From: Odiellus spinosus
Taxonomy: Eukaryota > Arthropoda > Arachnida > Opiliones > Phalangiidae
Assembly (NCBI GenBank): GCA_963920705.1
Contig: OY987233.1
Coordinates: 11,395,459 to 11,459,458 of the forward strand
DNA: 64,000 nucleotides
Direction of reading: 5' to 3'
In this document: positions 12,431 through 24,265 of the stretch, one piece after another
Layout: each line of letters opens with the position of its first letter
Position numbering within the stretch: position 1 is the stretch's first letter
Program-made: the position numbers and the translations under genes
Notes under the pieces: generated by a model
Told to the model about the DNA's origin: nothing
The model's input: only the letters and a program-made list of their open reading frames with translations
Databases searched by the model: none

Positions 12431-15400
12431 TTAAATGAAATTGCTGAGGTACCATTTGGCGTGGTTGAGCTCGGTCTCTCGGCAGGAATTAGTTCCGTAG
12501 GTGAAAACTATGCAATGTTGGTGAATCAAAGATCCAGACATCTTTTCGGTGTGTTTTTGTAAGAAATGGCTAGCGTCCGCTCCGCAATCTTGGGTCGTGT
12601 AGATATTCTGACATTTAATAAACTCCGTCATCGCGCTACATTACGGGAAACAAAATAATAAAACCAAGAACCAATTTAATCACAATTTTGGGAGAACTGA
12701 CTTATAGCTACGTTGTCACTCTAGCATTTCCTAATCGATTTCAAATATTCAAATCGCCCGCTAGGAATCGTTTTAAGCCTCACGCGCGTTATCTTTATAA
12801 ATCAATTTATCGTAGCTTCATCTTTCAGTTCAGTTGAAACTGAATCGGTACGAAACTGGTTCCCGAAGCAGTTTCAAGAATCAAATTGATTCGAGTTCAC
12901 GCGACTCTAGGGAAAACGTTTTGAAACGGTTTAAATCGATTTCAAGGCTTAGTATGAACGCGGCTTATCTCAATTCCTTTAAACAATCATCCCAATATCT
13001 TATTGGCTCGTCCGTACTACGTCGACGGTGACGTCAGTGACGTATTGTAAATTATTATTATTTTTATTTACGAGAAATCTCGATTCTTGGCCAAATTATT
13101 AATGTTTATTTCAAGGTTCAATTTAAAGATTACATTTTTATTTTTATTTTTCCCTAAAAAGCGTCCGTAAATAAATAAATTGGTCGTGTAATTTAATAAT
13201 TAATGTAAGTCAGGCTCCCTTTCCTCGTACTTCCGCGTTCTCAATCCTAATTGGAAGCCTTCGTACGTGACGTCATGTACCAATGTAATTTAAGACGTAC
13301 GTGTTGTTCGTGATCCGTCGTCGGAAATCGGACAATCGCGTTTGGAAATTAATCTAGTTAGGAAGACTTTGGCCTCGCCTTTAACTGATTATTCGGGAAT
13401 AAATAATTGAATATTGGATGATAAACTACTCAGTCCCGAAATTAATCAGGAATCTGTATTATTATACCCCCGTGAACACAGCCATTTCACGTAGACATAA
13501 GGGCCCTTTTAGCTACCCAAACATGGACTCAAAAAATTTTAAATCCAGTTCATGACTCTGACATCTACTAAAATAAACGTCATCACGACGTCACCGTGAC
13601 GTGACCCTTTTAAAGGGGCAATTTTGTACTGTCAAAGAAAATCCGTTTTCGGGGCAGAATGACGTCGTAGGTTCTAGACCAATAAGATACGCGGATTTGC
13701 CCGAAACAATTAATAAAATAAACTCACCAGCAATGTTGTCTTAGTTTGTCGTCGTTATCGACTGGGTTATTTTGTTTGAGTGAATCCGTGTATTGGACGA
13801 CCTTTTGATATGAAGGCGCGCATCTAGCCGGGTCTGTACTCACGTTTTTAATGCAAGCCGCGTGACGTAAGTACTCTGCGTGAGTACGAGCGATGAGAAC
13901 GTTAAATATTGATTTTCAAATAATTTGAAAGTAAAGTGTGTCTAACCGGTTTGCATTTTGCCGTGAATGCAGAGGTCATTCATGGCTTGTCTGGAACCGT
14001 CCACTACCGAATTGAAGAGTTTCTGTTCGGCCGGACTGATGCAATGTTTCATGAAATTATCCACGCAAGCGATGCCTTTTTTTAGTGGCCTGAAATATAC
14101 GATTATTTTACAAATTATATTATAATTAGGTCGATTAATTTTTAAAGTTTTACTTTAGTGATTTGGTTTGCAAAATATATTGGCTTAGTTTAAAGAATGA
14201 TTGGGGTCAAAGTTGGACAAGGTTTGCCAGTTAGGTTTGCAAAAATAACTCGAATAAATGATGGGAAAGGTTTGCAAAAATAACTCGAATAAATGATGGG
14301 AAAGGTTTGCAAAAATAACTCGAATAAATGATGGGAAAGGTTTGCAAAATAATTGGATACAAATTAGGATAGTTTTGCAAAAATAATTTGGATACAAATT
14401 GGGAAAGGTTTGCAAAACAATTGAATACAAATTAGGATAGTTTTGCAAAAATAATTTGGATAAAGGCTTGCTAAATAACTTAAGCAAACTACATTGCTGA
14501 TTAAAAATTTGAAATTGGGATGTTAAATTCTACTATTTTGAAGTTAATCACCACGCATTTCCAATAAATTTTTCCGTAACTCTGATTTGGTTTGCAAAAA
14601 CCAATTGAGCTGGGATTTAGTTCTTATCCACGGATTTACGGAGAACTTGACAGAAGCGCGATCGAGATCAATGTTAAACTCTTATCGCGACCTATCTTCG
14701 TTAACGATACTCTAACTGTCATTCAATGGGAATTATCTGGACTATTTTTTACTATCCATTGATTTCGCGTGATATATCAATACGCCAAAGAATTGGCTTT
14801 TGTGAGAACTCCCATTGAACGAAAGCTTCAAGCTCGATATATCTTAGTTATCGGTTGACTGAATACGTTGCGCTTATTATATCGTGGGAGTCTTTTCATT
14901 CGGACGAAATTCTTAAGCCTTGGCGTATTATATTATATCCCTTATAAGGAGGTATGATGGGAAAATAAAAAAGGTAGAATAAATTATTCTGACAGATATT
15001 TAAGCGCCGGTGCACGCTACAATAAGTTCACTCATTCAATGCCAATTTCTATTGAGAAAAGTTATTGAAGCCCCCAATTTTTTTAGTAATGGTTTGTTAT
15101 ACATTATAATTTTTATAACATTAAATTAAATCAATATACGTCACGGTGACGTAGGTACCTCATCCATTTTTGCCTTATAATACTTGATTCTGACTCTGAG
15201 AGCGAATTAAAAATGCGATACTCGCCTACAAGCCACGTTTAGTTCTTCCATGGTGGTCGCGAAAGCCATTTCGGCGCTTTGTCCAACTTTTTCCAACATT
15301 TTCAAACAACCGTTGAAACTCTCTTCGGAACAATTGGGTTTTCCGTACGTAACTGCAATAGAAACAAAGACCAATTAAATTTTATCCTTTTATTAGGGGA

Positions 15401-18400
15401 GTCCCCAAGTTCTTTTACTTAAAGGGAGAATGCAACCTAACAACAAGTGATTTTTTTTTATCGATTCCTTATTGTTTAAAGGCCTAATCCTCTGCTGAAA
15501 ATATTTACGAACAAATATTAAACTAGAAATAAATTTAAAACTTACCCTGAAAATAGGCTTAGCGGGATTCATGGAGGTCCTGATTTTCTCGCGTGTAAGG
15601 TCTAGCGACCAATCGAACGCGATTGTAAGTCTCGTGGAGATATCGAGTGAACGACGGGCCTTTGTTCATTGGTCGCTAGACCTTACACGGACGCAATTCA
15701 GGATCTCTATGAATCCCTCTAAGCCTATTTTCCGGCTAAGTTTTAAATTTATTTCTAGTTTAATATTTTTATTGTAAACTTTTTATCGGTTGGATTAGGC
15801 CTATTTGAACGATAAGGAATCGATAAAAAATCACTTGTTATTAGGTTGCACTCTCCCTTTAAGCGCGGGATTTTTCCCACGTAAAACCTTATTTCCATTT
15901 GAACCTCCCTTTAAGTATAAATTGCGAAGAACAATGTTAATTGTAACTCCCAAAATTTGGATCCTTTTCACGTCGAGTTGTTGCTATATCCGTCCGGGTT
16001 AAATTAAACTGTCCAAAACGTGTCTCGCCTTCTTAAGATTAATTACGACGGAAATCTAGTCTATATCTAAGCTTCTAGGGCGACACTCATTCGATTCAAC
16101 AATCTAATTCTTCAACAAAATTTCTATAATTCGCGAATTCTCGCGTAAATAAGTTCAACTATATCTCGTAGGCCAATAGAAAATATATGTCATAAACTTA
16201 GTTATATCATAAGTAATTTAAAACCTCAAATAAGTAGGCGACGTCGCGTAAAATGGAAAATCACACCTCGTTGAAATTTATTTTTTCGTAATAATCTTGT
16301 TATAATTCCATCTTAATTATTTAAATAACTTTATAGTTAGTATTTAGTACCTTAAAAGTTCGTAGATAACCTTATTTTCCCCGAGAGATTATAAATAGGA
16401 AGCTTCCGAGATTGTTAGATATCCAATTATGTAAATTTTTCTCGTAAAAGATTATTTTTACTCGACTTTTATAATTCGTTTCACCCGTAGTTTTCAGCGC
16501 TGAAATATCTAGTCTACCCTATTTTCTTCCTACGGTGTATGGGATTTATTTAGCTTATACTGAGGCTTCGGACGCGCGGACATCAGCTCGTGATACGTTC
16601 TTGCTATTAACGAGATTTAGTTTTCGCCGAAAATTAAAACAACAGTAAAACTACGTTGTCCGCCCGACTTTCGTGTCGTCGAGTGCACTAGAGACGAAGT
16701 TTATGTTTAGGGGAATAAAATTTTAATTGAAAATACTTTTTAAAGGGAGAATGTAACCTAAAAACAAGTGATTTTTTTAATCAATTCCTTATCCTTTAAA
16801 TATTCGCCTTATCTAAGAAAATGTTCGAACAAATATTAAACTAGAAATAAATTTAAAACTTACCATGAAAATAGGCTTAGCTGGATTCATGGAGATATCC
16901 TGAACTCCACATATAAGGACTAGCGACCAATGACATTGATCAATGGCTCTTATACGGGGAATGCGGGATCTCCATGATCAATGTCATTATACGGGGAGTT
17001 CAGTTGATATCCATGAATCCAACTAAGCCTATTTTCATGGTGAGTTTAAAAATTTATTTATAGTTTAATTCGCGATAACTTAATTTTTATATTAATTAGA
17101 CTATTAAATATGACATTTAATATAAAAAATGTATTCTAGTAAACGAAACACAATTTTTGCCCCAAGTAAAATCTGATTGGTTATAGCCTCTTCAGACGAG
17201 ATGCGTAATTAGCCGGTTTAATCAGATTTAATAGAAGTTTACGTAGGTTCAATACCGGCTAATTACGCCTCGTCTGAAGAGAGTATTAGCATCCTTAATT
17301 CTACACGGAACAAAATGATGGACGTTTTAATTAATTATGGCAGACTTTAAACCTTAACTTTCTCGTAATTAAGAATATTAAAAAATCAACTTTCTTTTTA
17401 TTACAGAATTACGTTTTTTATTAACAAAATAGGGCTTTTGATTTTTCTTTCGGGTTACGTTATATTAGTTAAATTGTCACGTCTATTTTTAGTCAGTATA
17501 GGGACTCTTTAATTTGGACAGTTATTGGTTAGAAATGCGCATCAGTCATCGAATCAGCTTCGCGTACTACTAGTAGGGCACGCGATGCTGACATTCTTGG
17601 CATGGTTATTAGCCGGCAACCGAGAAGAGCTCGCGTTCGAGTTCGCTTAATGAGCCGAAAAACTTGACGCTTGGCTTCACTTTCTAGCGAGTTGACATTT
17701 TCGTCAAATACTATACGAACTACGTTGGTGTTTAGAATTTACTCGATAGGGGGGAAACCACTACAGGATAGAGTAAAACCCCCACCCGTTCTTGACATTG
17801 ATTCGCGACGAGTTAAACCTTCGGGCTGAATAATTATAACCTCCGAAACTTCGGCCATCAATTCCGCGTAAATAAACGTCGATGTCATCATTTTCACGCC
17901 TGTTTCAAAGTTTACTTCCTTATAGTGTTATAATAGGGATAAGTAAAGATTGTTGGAGCGACAATAGGCTAGGGAAACGTTTGGAATTGTTAGGGAATTT
18001 TAGGAAGAAAAAATAACTATTTTAAGGAGATATAAATCATTTAGATCGTGTTTAAAATCTTAGGGAAACACTACACCCTATTTGAACTAAATTACGACTT
18101 CGTGGTAACATTAGGGAATTTTATAAATGACCTAAGAGTCCAGGGAAATCTCGGAGGAATATAGAATTAACCTAAGAGCTCAGGGAAATTTTAGAATTGA
18201 CCTCTTAAGTCAAGGAAACTTCGGGGAATTTTATAAATGACCTCTTAGGTCAGGGAAAGTTCGGGGAATTTTATATATGACCTCTTAGGTCAGGGAAAGT
18301 TCGGGGAATTTTATAAGTGACCTCTTAGGTTAAGGAAAGTTCGGGGGATTTTATAAATGACCTCTTAGGTCAGGGAAAGTTCGGGGAATTTTAGAATTGA

Positions 18401-21400
18401 CCTCTTAGATCAGGGAAACTTTCGGTTATTTTAGAATTGACCTCTTAGGTCAGGGAAACTTTGGGGGATTTTAGAATTAACCCGTTAGGTAAGGGAAACT
18501 TTGGGGGATTTTAGAATTGACCTCTTAGGTCAGGGAAACTTCGGGGAATTTTAGAATTGACCTCTCATGTCAGGGAAACTTCGGGGAATTTAAGAATTAA
18601 TCCGTTAGGTCAGGGAAACTTCAGTCAATTTTAGAATTGACCTGTTAGGTCAGGGAAACTTTAGGGAATTTTAGAATTTATTAATGAGTTCGGGTAAATT
18701 TCAGGGAATTTTAGAATTGACCAAAGAATTCGGGAAAATTTATGATATTTTAAAATCTATCGTGCTATTTTAGAATTAACGTAAGAATTCGTGTAAATAG
18801 TAACCCTTATTACTAGTTATAGAATTCTTTAAATCAGTCTTTTTAAGATGAAGAAACTTGAAAATTGGTTTGTGAAAAAAATTACATTATCTTTAATGTA
18901 TGAAAATTCTGAAGATAAAAACTAGCCGCTCTCTATAGTCAAATGCTGTTAAACTTTCTTGTCTAAATCGGCGGCGCGCTTGAATTGGTAGCTTAAAACG
19001 CTTTCAAAGTATAGGGAGTGTGTCTCTATCGACGTCACGTCGAAACCATTTCCCCAAAACGTGAGAACTTCGCTTTGACTCTTCATTACGATCCAAAAAG
19101 GAAAGAGAAGGAAAAATAAGATTTTTGAGATTTTTTTTGGCGTTCGTTTTTCAATGGAGTGTATAACTTCAAGTCCATAAAACATGACGTTTTCTGAACG
19201 TATTCGGCCATTACTAAGGGACGTGATGCCATTCTAGCTATAGCCCCCCGATTCTTAACCTAATATATATACTCTACGTATGTAGAACCAAATGATCTAT
19301 GTTACGAAATAGAATCGCTTGACCCGACTCGTCCGTGACCCTTATAGGGTCAAAGGTGAATTAAAATACCTTCAGACTCGCCTCTATAGAATACTGAATA
19401 AACAGCGCAACCTACAGAGCGAGGAACCCAAGGTTTTCATTCGAGCACGCGTAATCCAAAGGGGCCGCGTACATTTTCGATTGGTTATCGATATATATAA
19501 TTATCTAGGTACTTGTCTGTCAGTCTGTGGGTAACGCTAAAATGATGCCGTATTCGAATTTGGATTTTTATTTCAAAACACCTGTTGAGTTTGAATTATA
19601 TTTTTTTTGGAAATTTAATTATATTTTAATTATTTTTTAGGAATAGTTAGTGACACTAACCCTTTAAGATTGATAATGACTTAATTAACGAAAGACATCC
19701 CAAAAGAAACCGGCATAAAATTAAATAGATTCGAAAAAAAAAGTCTATAATTAAAATCAAATATTTAAATTGATTTAATCGCGTTTGTATATTTAAGTGT
19801 CTGAAATTAACGACTTATACTTCAAAGTTAGTTTATCGTTAATTTAAACATTACATCTTAAATTCCGTCTAAGCCCCTAAATGAGATCTTTTCCTCGAAC
19901 GTCAAAGCTCCGCCGGAAAAATACTTTTACAGGGGTTCATTGAAAATACATTGGATATTTTGCCCCTAAATCTCCGCTTCTACTCGAACGTCAAATTGAA
20001 TTAGTTCGAAATTTTAGATTTTTTTTTTTTTTTTTTCTTGCTAATTATTTATACTCGGATATTTGAGGTAATGGATAAATCTAAGGTTGGTACGTAATGT
20101 TAAATCGTGTAGGAGATGCTTATAAAAAATTTGAAGGTTTCCGCGAATTTAAGAATTTAACTAGAAATCAATAACATTTGGAGTTAACTGTTTTTGAATG
20201 ATTTTTCTTTGTGAAAATGTCACCAATTTCACACGCGATCTAAGCATTTTCTGAAAGATCGTTAAATAACTATTCTAAATATATTTATCCATATTCCACG
20301 GAGAAAAAATATGCCCTACATCAATAAAACATATTTTATAATGTTTCAATTTTTAAAATCCAAAATTTCCCTCATTTTGCATTTAATATTGGTCGTGTAA
20401 TACGAATAATTGTATACAGCGAGTTGAAATGCGAAGTATAAGACTCTATACGGTTTGGCATGTCCAATTAAAAATCATTTAACCGTCGAAGCTTCGAAAC
20501 TATTGGAAAGTGTATAATTTAATTTCGTGTCGAGTCGTGTTTCGTTAATATATTCAAATTGAAGTAGGCGAGGCGCTAAAAATCATCCATTACTCGCATC
20601 CACACGCTAGAAATTTCCGCCAATCATCGAATGCTTTTCATTTTTTCATATCCTGTCTTTGCACTCGAGGTAACACCTTAGCCGGTCGCGTTATTAAATT
20701 TCCCTTCCACCGGATAGCCCCTGACAAAAAGTATATCACCATCCCAACTCCAATTTTCATCGGGTGTAATATGGTCTTGGCGTTTCTCCATCTCATTTAC
20801 TAGTGACGTGTTATTTTTAATTTATTAGCGACTTTAAAAATATTCCTAAAAAATGTCACTAAGCGTCACCCGTGAAATTATGTTTCCACACTCGGAAAAG
20901 GTGTTTCGCCACTCGATACGAAAATGGCGAAAAAGTCCAAAAATGATCCCAATCTTAAAATGACCGTAACTTTTCTCCGCTACCTCCTAGGCATAAACCG
21001 ATTGCACTATTAGAAAGTAGACATTCCCTAGATTCCTTTGATATAATAAAATCATGCCTCGCCACTAGAAAAAGATGCCTCGCCACTCGATAGAAATCGA
21101 GCAAAATGTCCAAAAATGATCCCCATCTTAAAATGTCCGTAACTTTTCTTTGGAAAGTCCTAGGCATAAACCTATTGCCCCATTAGAAAATAGACAGTCC
21201 GTATATTATTTTAATATAATCAAATATTGTTTCGCCACTCGATAAAAATCGAGCAAAATTTCCAAAAATGACCCCCATCTTAAAATGGCCCTAACCTTTC
21301 TCTACAATCTCCTAGGCATAAACCGATTTCACCGTTAGAAAATAGACATTCCCTATATTATTCTAAAATAATAAAATCCTGCCTCGCCACTCGATAGAAA

Positions 21401-22858
21401 TCGAGCAAAATTTCCAAAAAATCACCCCATCTTAAAAGGGCCGTAACTTTTCTCCGCGACCTCCTAGGCATAAACCGATTGCACCATTAGAAAGTAGACA
21501 TTCCCTAGATTATTTTATGATCATAAAATCTTTTTTCACCACTTCTTTTATAAATATTTTTTAAAAACATTTACTTTATTGTAAGACTGAATCTTTAATA
21601 ACCTAGAACTCTTGTTAAAAATAAAAACCATCCAAATTAGTTCATCGCGCTTATTTTTTATCTTAAACGTAATTTTTAATCAAGCCTAATTAAATTGAAC
21701 CCTATCTAGACTTAATTTAGTAATTTAGCCACGATAGGTGTTGGTTTCTAGGCCAACAGCGTGATAAATCTCATTATTTGTAGCCCAAAATAGCTCTCTC
21801 TTATTCCAATCCGAGTATAATATCATTGAAACCTCTAGGTGAAATGGATTTTGTAAGGTGACGGGTCAAAAGAAATTCTGGATCGCGTGTCCTATCAATA
21901 CGGCCCAAATTCGTAGCGAGATGACACCGCTTCTTTATCCCTTAGCTACTCTCAAAAGGCGTACGTAGAATTTTAGGATATCTTAGCTTATTCTTTAGCG
22001 CCTTCTTAAGTTGATACGTCAAACCTCTCGGGAGGAGAAGGCCCAGAAATTGGAGAAATAAGTTAGAGGAGTGGCCTCAAGTTTAGTTGTTTGTGTTTTG
22101 TAGTTAGGCCTATGAGGGAGGCGTCTTTCTCGTTAAAGTACTTAACTACCACGCAAATTATCGTTAATTAGGTTCCAGAAATTAACTACGTCATATTTGG
22201 GAAGCAAAATTACTTATATATTTTGGACATTTTCATTTTGAAGTTACTCTTAAGATTAAGCCATCAACCTAGAGGTATAAAAATTTGAATTTGACTTTTT
22301 AATAGCATGATGAAACTAAATTTCTAGTTCATATCTGCATTCGAATACAAATAGTGGACTGTTTCGCTTTAACTTTGATTCTTCGAATATTTTACTTGAT
22401 TCCTCCAAGCAGAAACGAAACGTGACTAGTAGAGGGTGGATTTTTTTAGCCTAAACCGGACACCGCCCACTTAGAAATCAAAATATATTTCCATCACGCT
22501 AAAATATAATGGATAGATTTAATATACCCTTGAACTTATTCGAAAGCATAATACCGTCTTCAGGAGAGGTTTAATCAGATTTAACTTAGATTTATTTAAC
22601 CGAGTTAAATCTGATTAAACCACGGCTTATTATGGCTCGTCCGAAGTGGGTAGATGTTAATTTGAATATCAAGGTTTTTCAAACCTTGAACTTGGGTTTT
22701 GTTTTAGGAGGTGTTTCTGTTTTTCATAAATATGACGACTAAATTAACGTAACAGATTGGCAGAAGGCCTAGCGAGTGATAATTCCCAAAATTTTCTTCT
22801 AGAGTTGACAAAAAACGAGTTTATTTTGTTCCTTGATATTAATATTAAAATTTATATA

Positions 22859-22896
<38 letters not shown>

Positions 22897-23638
22897 GGGT
22901 AAATATGAATGAAATTAAGATCGTGTCAGGCCTTTTCGGTATAATGGGATAATTGGCACTAATAATTCTGGTATATAATTGATCAGAAATTACATAAAAA
23001 AGTCAGTAATTTTAAACGTGAAAAATTGATCAGATTTCACATATTTTGTTACTTTTATTGAAATAATTATCCGAAGATTTTTTTCCTCGTTAATTAACGT
23101 TGCAAATCGCGAGTGATTCGAAATCTCCGACGATGATATCCTTGGTAATAACTATCCACCTCTAATATATCCAGCGTATTATTAAGCGTTAAGCCTCGGT
23201 CGGCGTTAAGCCTAATGAGCAATTGGAACATTTATCATATTTGGTCTGATCGCGCTTCTCCCGGGAGTAATTTCCCTTCGTCATTTTAGCTAGCCCCTTC
23301 CATCCACCCCGTTCCTTAGTTAGAGGTCATCCGGGGTCCCCTTAATACTCTCCATAAATCATCGTGAAAGAGGGCTCCAACCCCCCCCCCCCCGGGCATT
23401 AAAGCCCCTCTTCCTCTAATTGAGATAACGTAACATTCGGGCGCTAAAGAGAATGAATGAATGAAGACGGATATGATAAGATGAACCCCCCCCCCCCCCC
23501 CCTTAATAACGCTTATTCGAGAACAGAGAGAGAGGGAGATGTCCAGATATGATAAGAAATAAACGGAGTACGGTACTTACGTTTTAAACAAGAAATTAGG
23601 AGAACTAAACAAGCTGATATTCCTAAACTGGATTTCAT
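12431..23638 (-). CDS. Secreted cysteine-rich protein, DUF1397 / 27 kDa hemolymph glycoprotein-like
   Basis: Exons in coding order: 23638-23581, 15352-15226, 14089-13947, 13833-13728, 12635-12431; total 639 bases, 212 residues. Phases agree at every junction (1, 2, 1, 2). Residues 1-23 are a signal peptide (MKSSLGISACLVLLISCLKL, cleavage probably after TYG). The mature part is helical-looking and cysteine-rich, with cysteines near 27, 35, 61, 70, 78, 102, 114, 144, 145, 153, 162, 186 and 196, and motifs such as GIACVDNFMKHC and IKCQNIYTTQDC. This pattern and length fit the insect hemolymph glycoprotein family (DUF1397), whose biochemical role is not settled; assignment is by my recognition, not a search. 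The second intron uses a GC donor (AG then GCGAGT at 15225-15220): the available GT donors break the frame. The first intron is 8.2 kb, and only its phase, a good GTAAGT donor and the signal peptide tie exon 1 to the rest. Nothing looks broken. Confidence 0.85.
13029..13870. promoter_or_regulatory. Cluster of TGACGT (CRE/ATF/Xbp1-like) motifs in introns
   Basis: TGACGTCA occurs at 13029-13036 and 13268-13275. TGACGT or its complement also occurs at 13038, 13577 (ACGTCA), 13588 (ACGTCA), 13597-13603 (TGACGTG), 13660-13667 and 13863-13870, with a further TGACGTCA at about 12297 and a pair at about 15140. These are core sites for bZIP factors. They fall in the introns around exon 4 of the secreted-protein gene. 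Function is inference. Confidence 0.35.
14215..14470 (+). repeat. 35-bp tandem repeat in intron 2 of the secreted-protein gene
   Basis: The unit GGTTTGCAAAAATAACTCGA plus ATAAATGATGGGAAA is nearly perfect about three times, then continues as four shorter variants containing GTTTGCAAAA and GGATACAAATT. A 100-codon minus-strand frame across it is a by-product of the repeat. Confidence 0.85.
15423..15858. mobile_element. 436-bp palindromic TTAA-flanked MITE
   Basis: The ends AGGGAGAATGCAACCTAACA and their inverted copy are bounded by TTAA at 15419-15422 and 15859-15862. It is almost entirely inverted repeat, with a short centre around 15650. It sits in the first intron of the secreted-protein gene, only about 70 bases from exon 2. 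Same family as 6966-9145, without its long interior. Confidence 0.88.
16744..17072. mobile_element. Right-truncated TTAA-family MITE
   Basis: The left end AGGGAGAATGTAACCTAAAA follows TTAA at 16740-16743. The inverted half returns through CCAACTAAGCCTATTTTCAT but loses similarity near 17072, so the right terminus is missing. The central part contains its own duplicated CATTGATCA / ATGTCAT blocks. Confidence 0.75.
17187..17285. mobile_element. Short inverted-repeat element, CTCTTCAGACGAG family
   Basis: The left end CTCTTCAGACGAG and right end CTCGTCTGAAGAG are inverted, followed inward by GTAATTAGCCGG and CCGGCTAATTAC. About 98 bp in all. Two relatives are at 22552-22652 and 54451-54582. Confidence 0.8.
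17300..17984. other. Intronic stretch without recognised features
   Basis: Lies inside the long first intron of the secreted-protein gene. I see no frame, RNA gene or repeat that I can support. Confidence 0.4.
17985..18800 (+). repeat. 40-bp tandem repeat with GGTCAGGGAAA core
   Basis: About 16 diverged units of the form TCAGGGAAACTTCGGGGAAT TTTAGAATTGACCTCTTAGG. Divergence rises towards both ends. The core GTCAGGGAA..TTTTA is shared with the 28-bp and 29-bp minisatellites at 4260-6069 and 57281-57919, suggesting a common origin, though no terminal inverted repeats are visible here. Confidence 0.85.
18801..20884. other. Intronic stretch, no gene recognised
   Basis: Open frames at 18949-19185 (minus) and 19319-19534 (plus) show no domain I recognise. 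A T-rich run lies at about 20019-20036. Nothing else can be supported. Confidence 0.4.
20885..21540 (+). repeat. About 152-bp tandem repeat, four copies
   Basis: CGCCACTCGATA recurs at about 20907, 21081, 21233 and 21385, spacing 174, 152 and 152. Each unit continues with CCCATCTTAAAATG, TAACTTTTCTCC, CCTAGGCATAAACCGATT and TTAGAAARTAGACA in the same order. The first interval carries an extra partial copy of the CGCCACT block. Confidence 0.88.
21541..22551. other. Intronic stretch, no gene recognised
   Basis: Still inside the first intron of the secreted-protein gene. No frame, tRNA-like fold or repeat that I can support. Confidence 0.4.
22552..22652. mobile_element. Diverged CTCTTCAGACGAG-family element
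   Basis: The left end TACCGTCTTCAGGAGAGG and the right end CTCGTCCGAAGTGGGTA are inverted relatives. GTTTAATCAGATTTAAC and GTTAAATCTGATTAAAC form the inner arms. More diverged than the copies at 17187 and 54451. Confidence 0.75.
22863..22895. repeat. (T)33 homopolymer
   Basis: An uninterrupted T run preceded by a short TATATA tract. Could be the tail of a retroposed sequence on the minus strand, but no adjacent body is recognisable. Confidence 0.85.
23381..23502. repeat. Two long C homopolymers, (C)13 and (C)17
   Basis: Runs at 23381-23393 and 23486-23502, downstream of exon 1 (23581-23638) and so in the first intron of the minus-strand secreted-protein gene. On the coding strand they read as G runs and could fold as G-rich structures; that is inference. 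Confidence 0.8.
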
Positions 23639-23984
23639 GAAATTTACGCTGATACTCCGACCCAATATCTGATATTAAAAACGAAACAAACATTTGACCA
23701 TTGGTTAGATAAAAACAAAATTTATTTTTAATTTTTTTGTTTATCAAATTTCAAAATGAACAACATCTACTCGATAACGTTAATCTAGTTAAAAAATTAG
23801 TAAATCAAAATAAATAGTAAATATTTATGCCTACCTATAACATAAATAATTATATTAAAATATGTAAATAATACAAATGAATGTTAAATTAATATATATT
23901 AAACTATAAAAAATATAAATATATTTAAATAATTAAAGGTATATATTTAAATAAATAAAAGTATATATTAAAATTAATAAATAT

Positions 23985-24265
23985 ATAAATTTAAATATAT
24001 TAAAATAAACAAAATAATATATAAATATAAATATAAATATATTAAAATATAAATATATAAATATATTAATATATAAATATATAAAAATATAAATATATTA
24101 ATATATAAATATATTAATATATAAATATATTAATATATAAATATATTAATATATAAATATATAAATATATAAATATATTAATATATAAATATATTAATAT
24201 ATAAATATATTAATATATTAATATATAAATATATAAATATATAAATATATTAAAATATAAATATT
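23985..24265. repeat. AT-only minisatellite upstream of the secreted-protein gene
   Basis: Repeated ATATATAAATATATTAAT-like units of about 9 or 18 bp, with almost no G or C for 280 bases. Begins about 350 bases upstream of the signal-peptide exon. Confidence 0.85.

Noticed and set aside
14185..14487. 100-codon minus-strand frame rich in LFLQTFP
   Set aside because: Made by the 35-bp tandem repeat within an intron of the secreted-protein gene.
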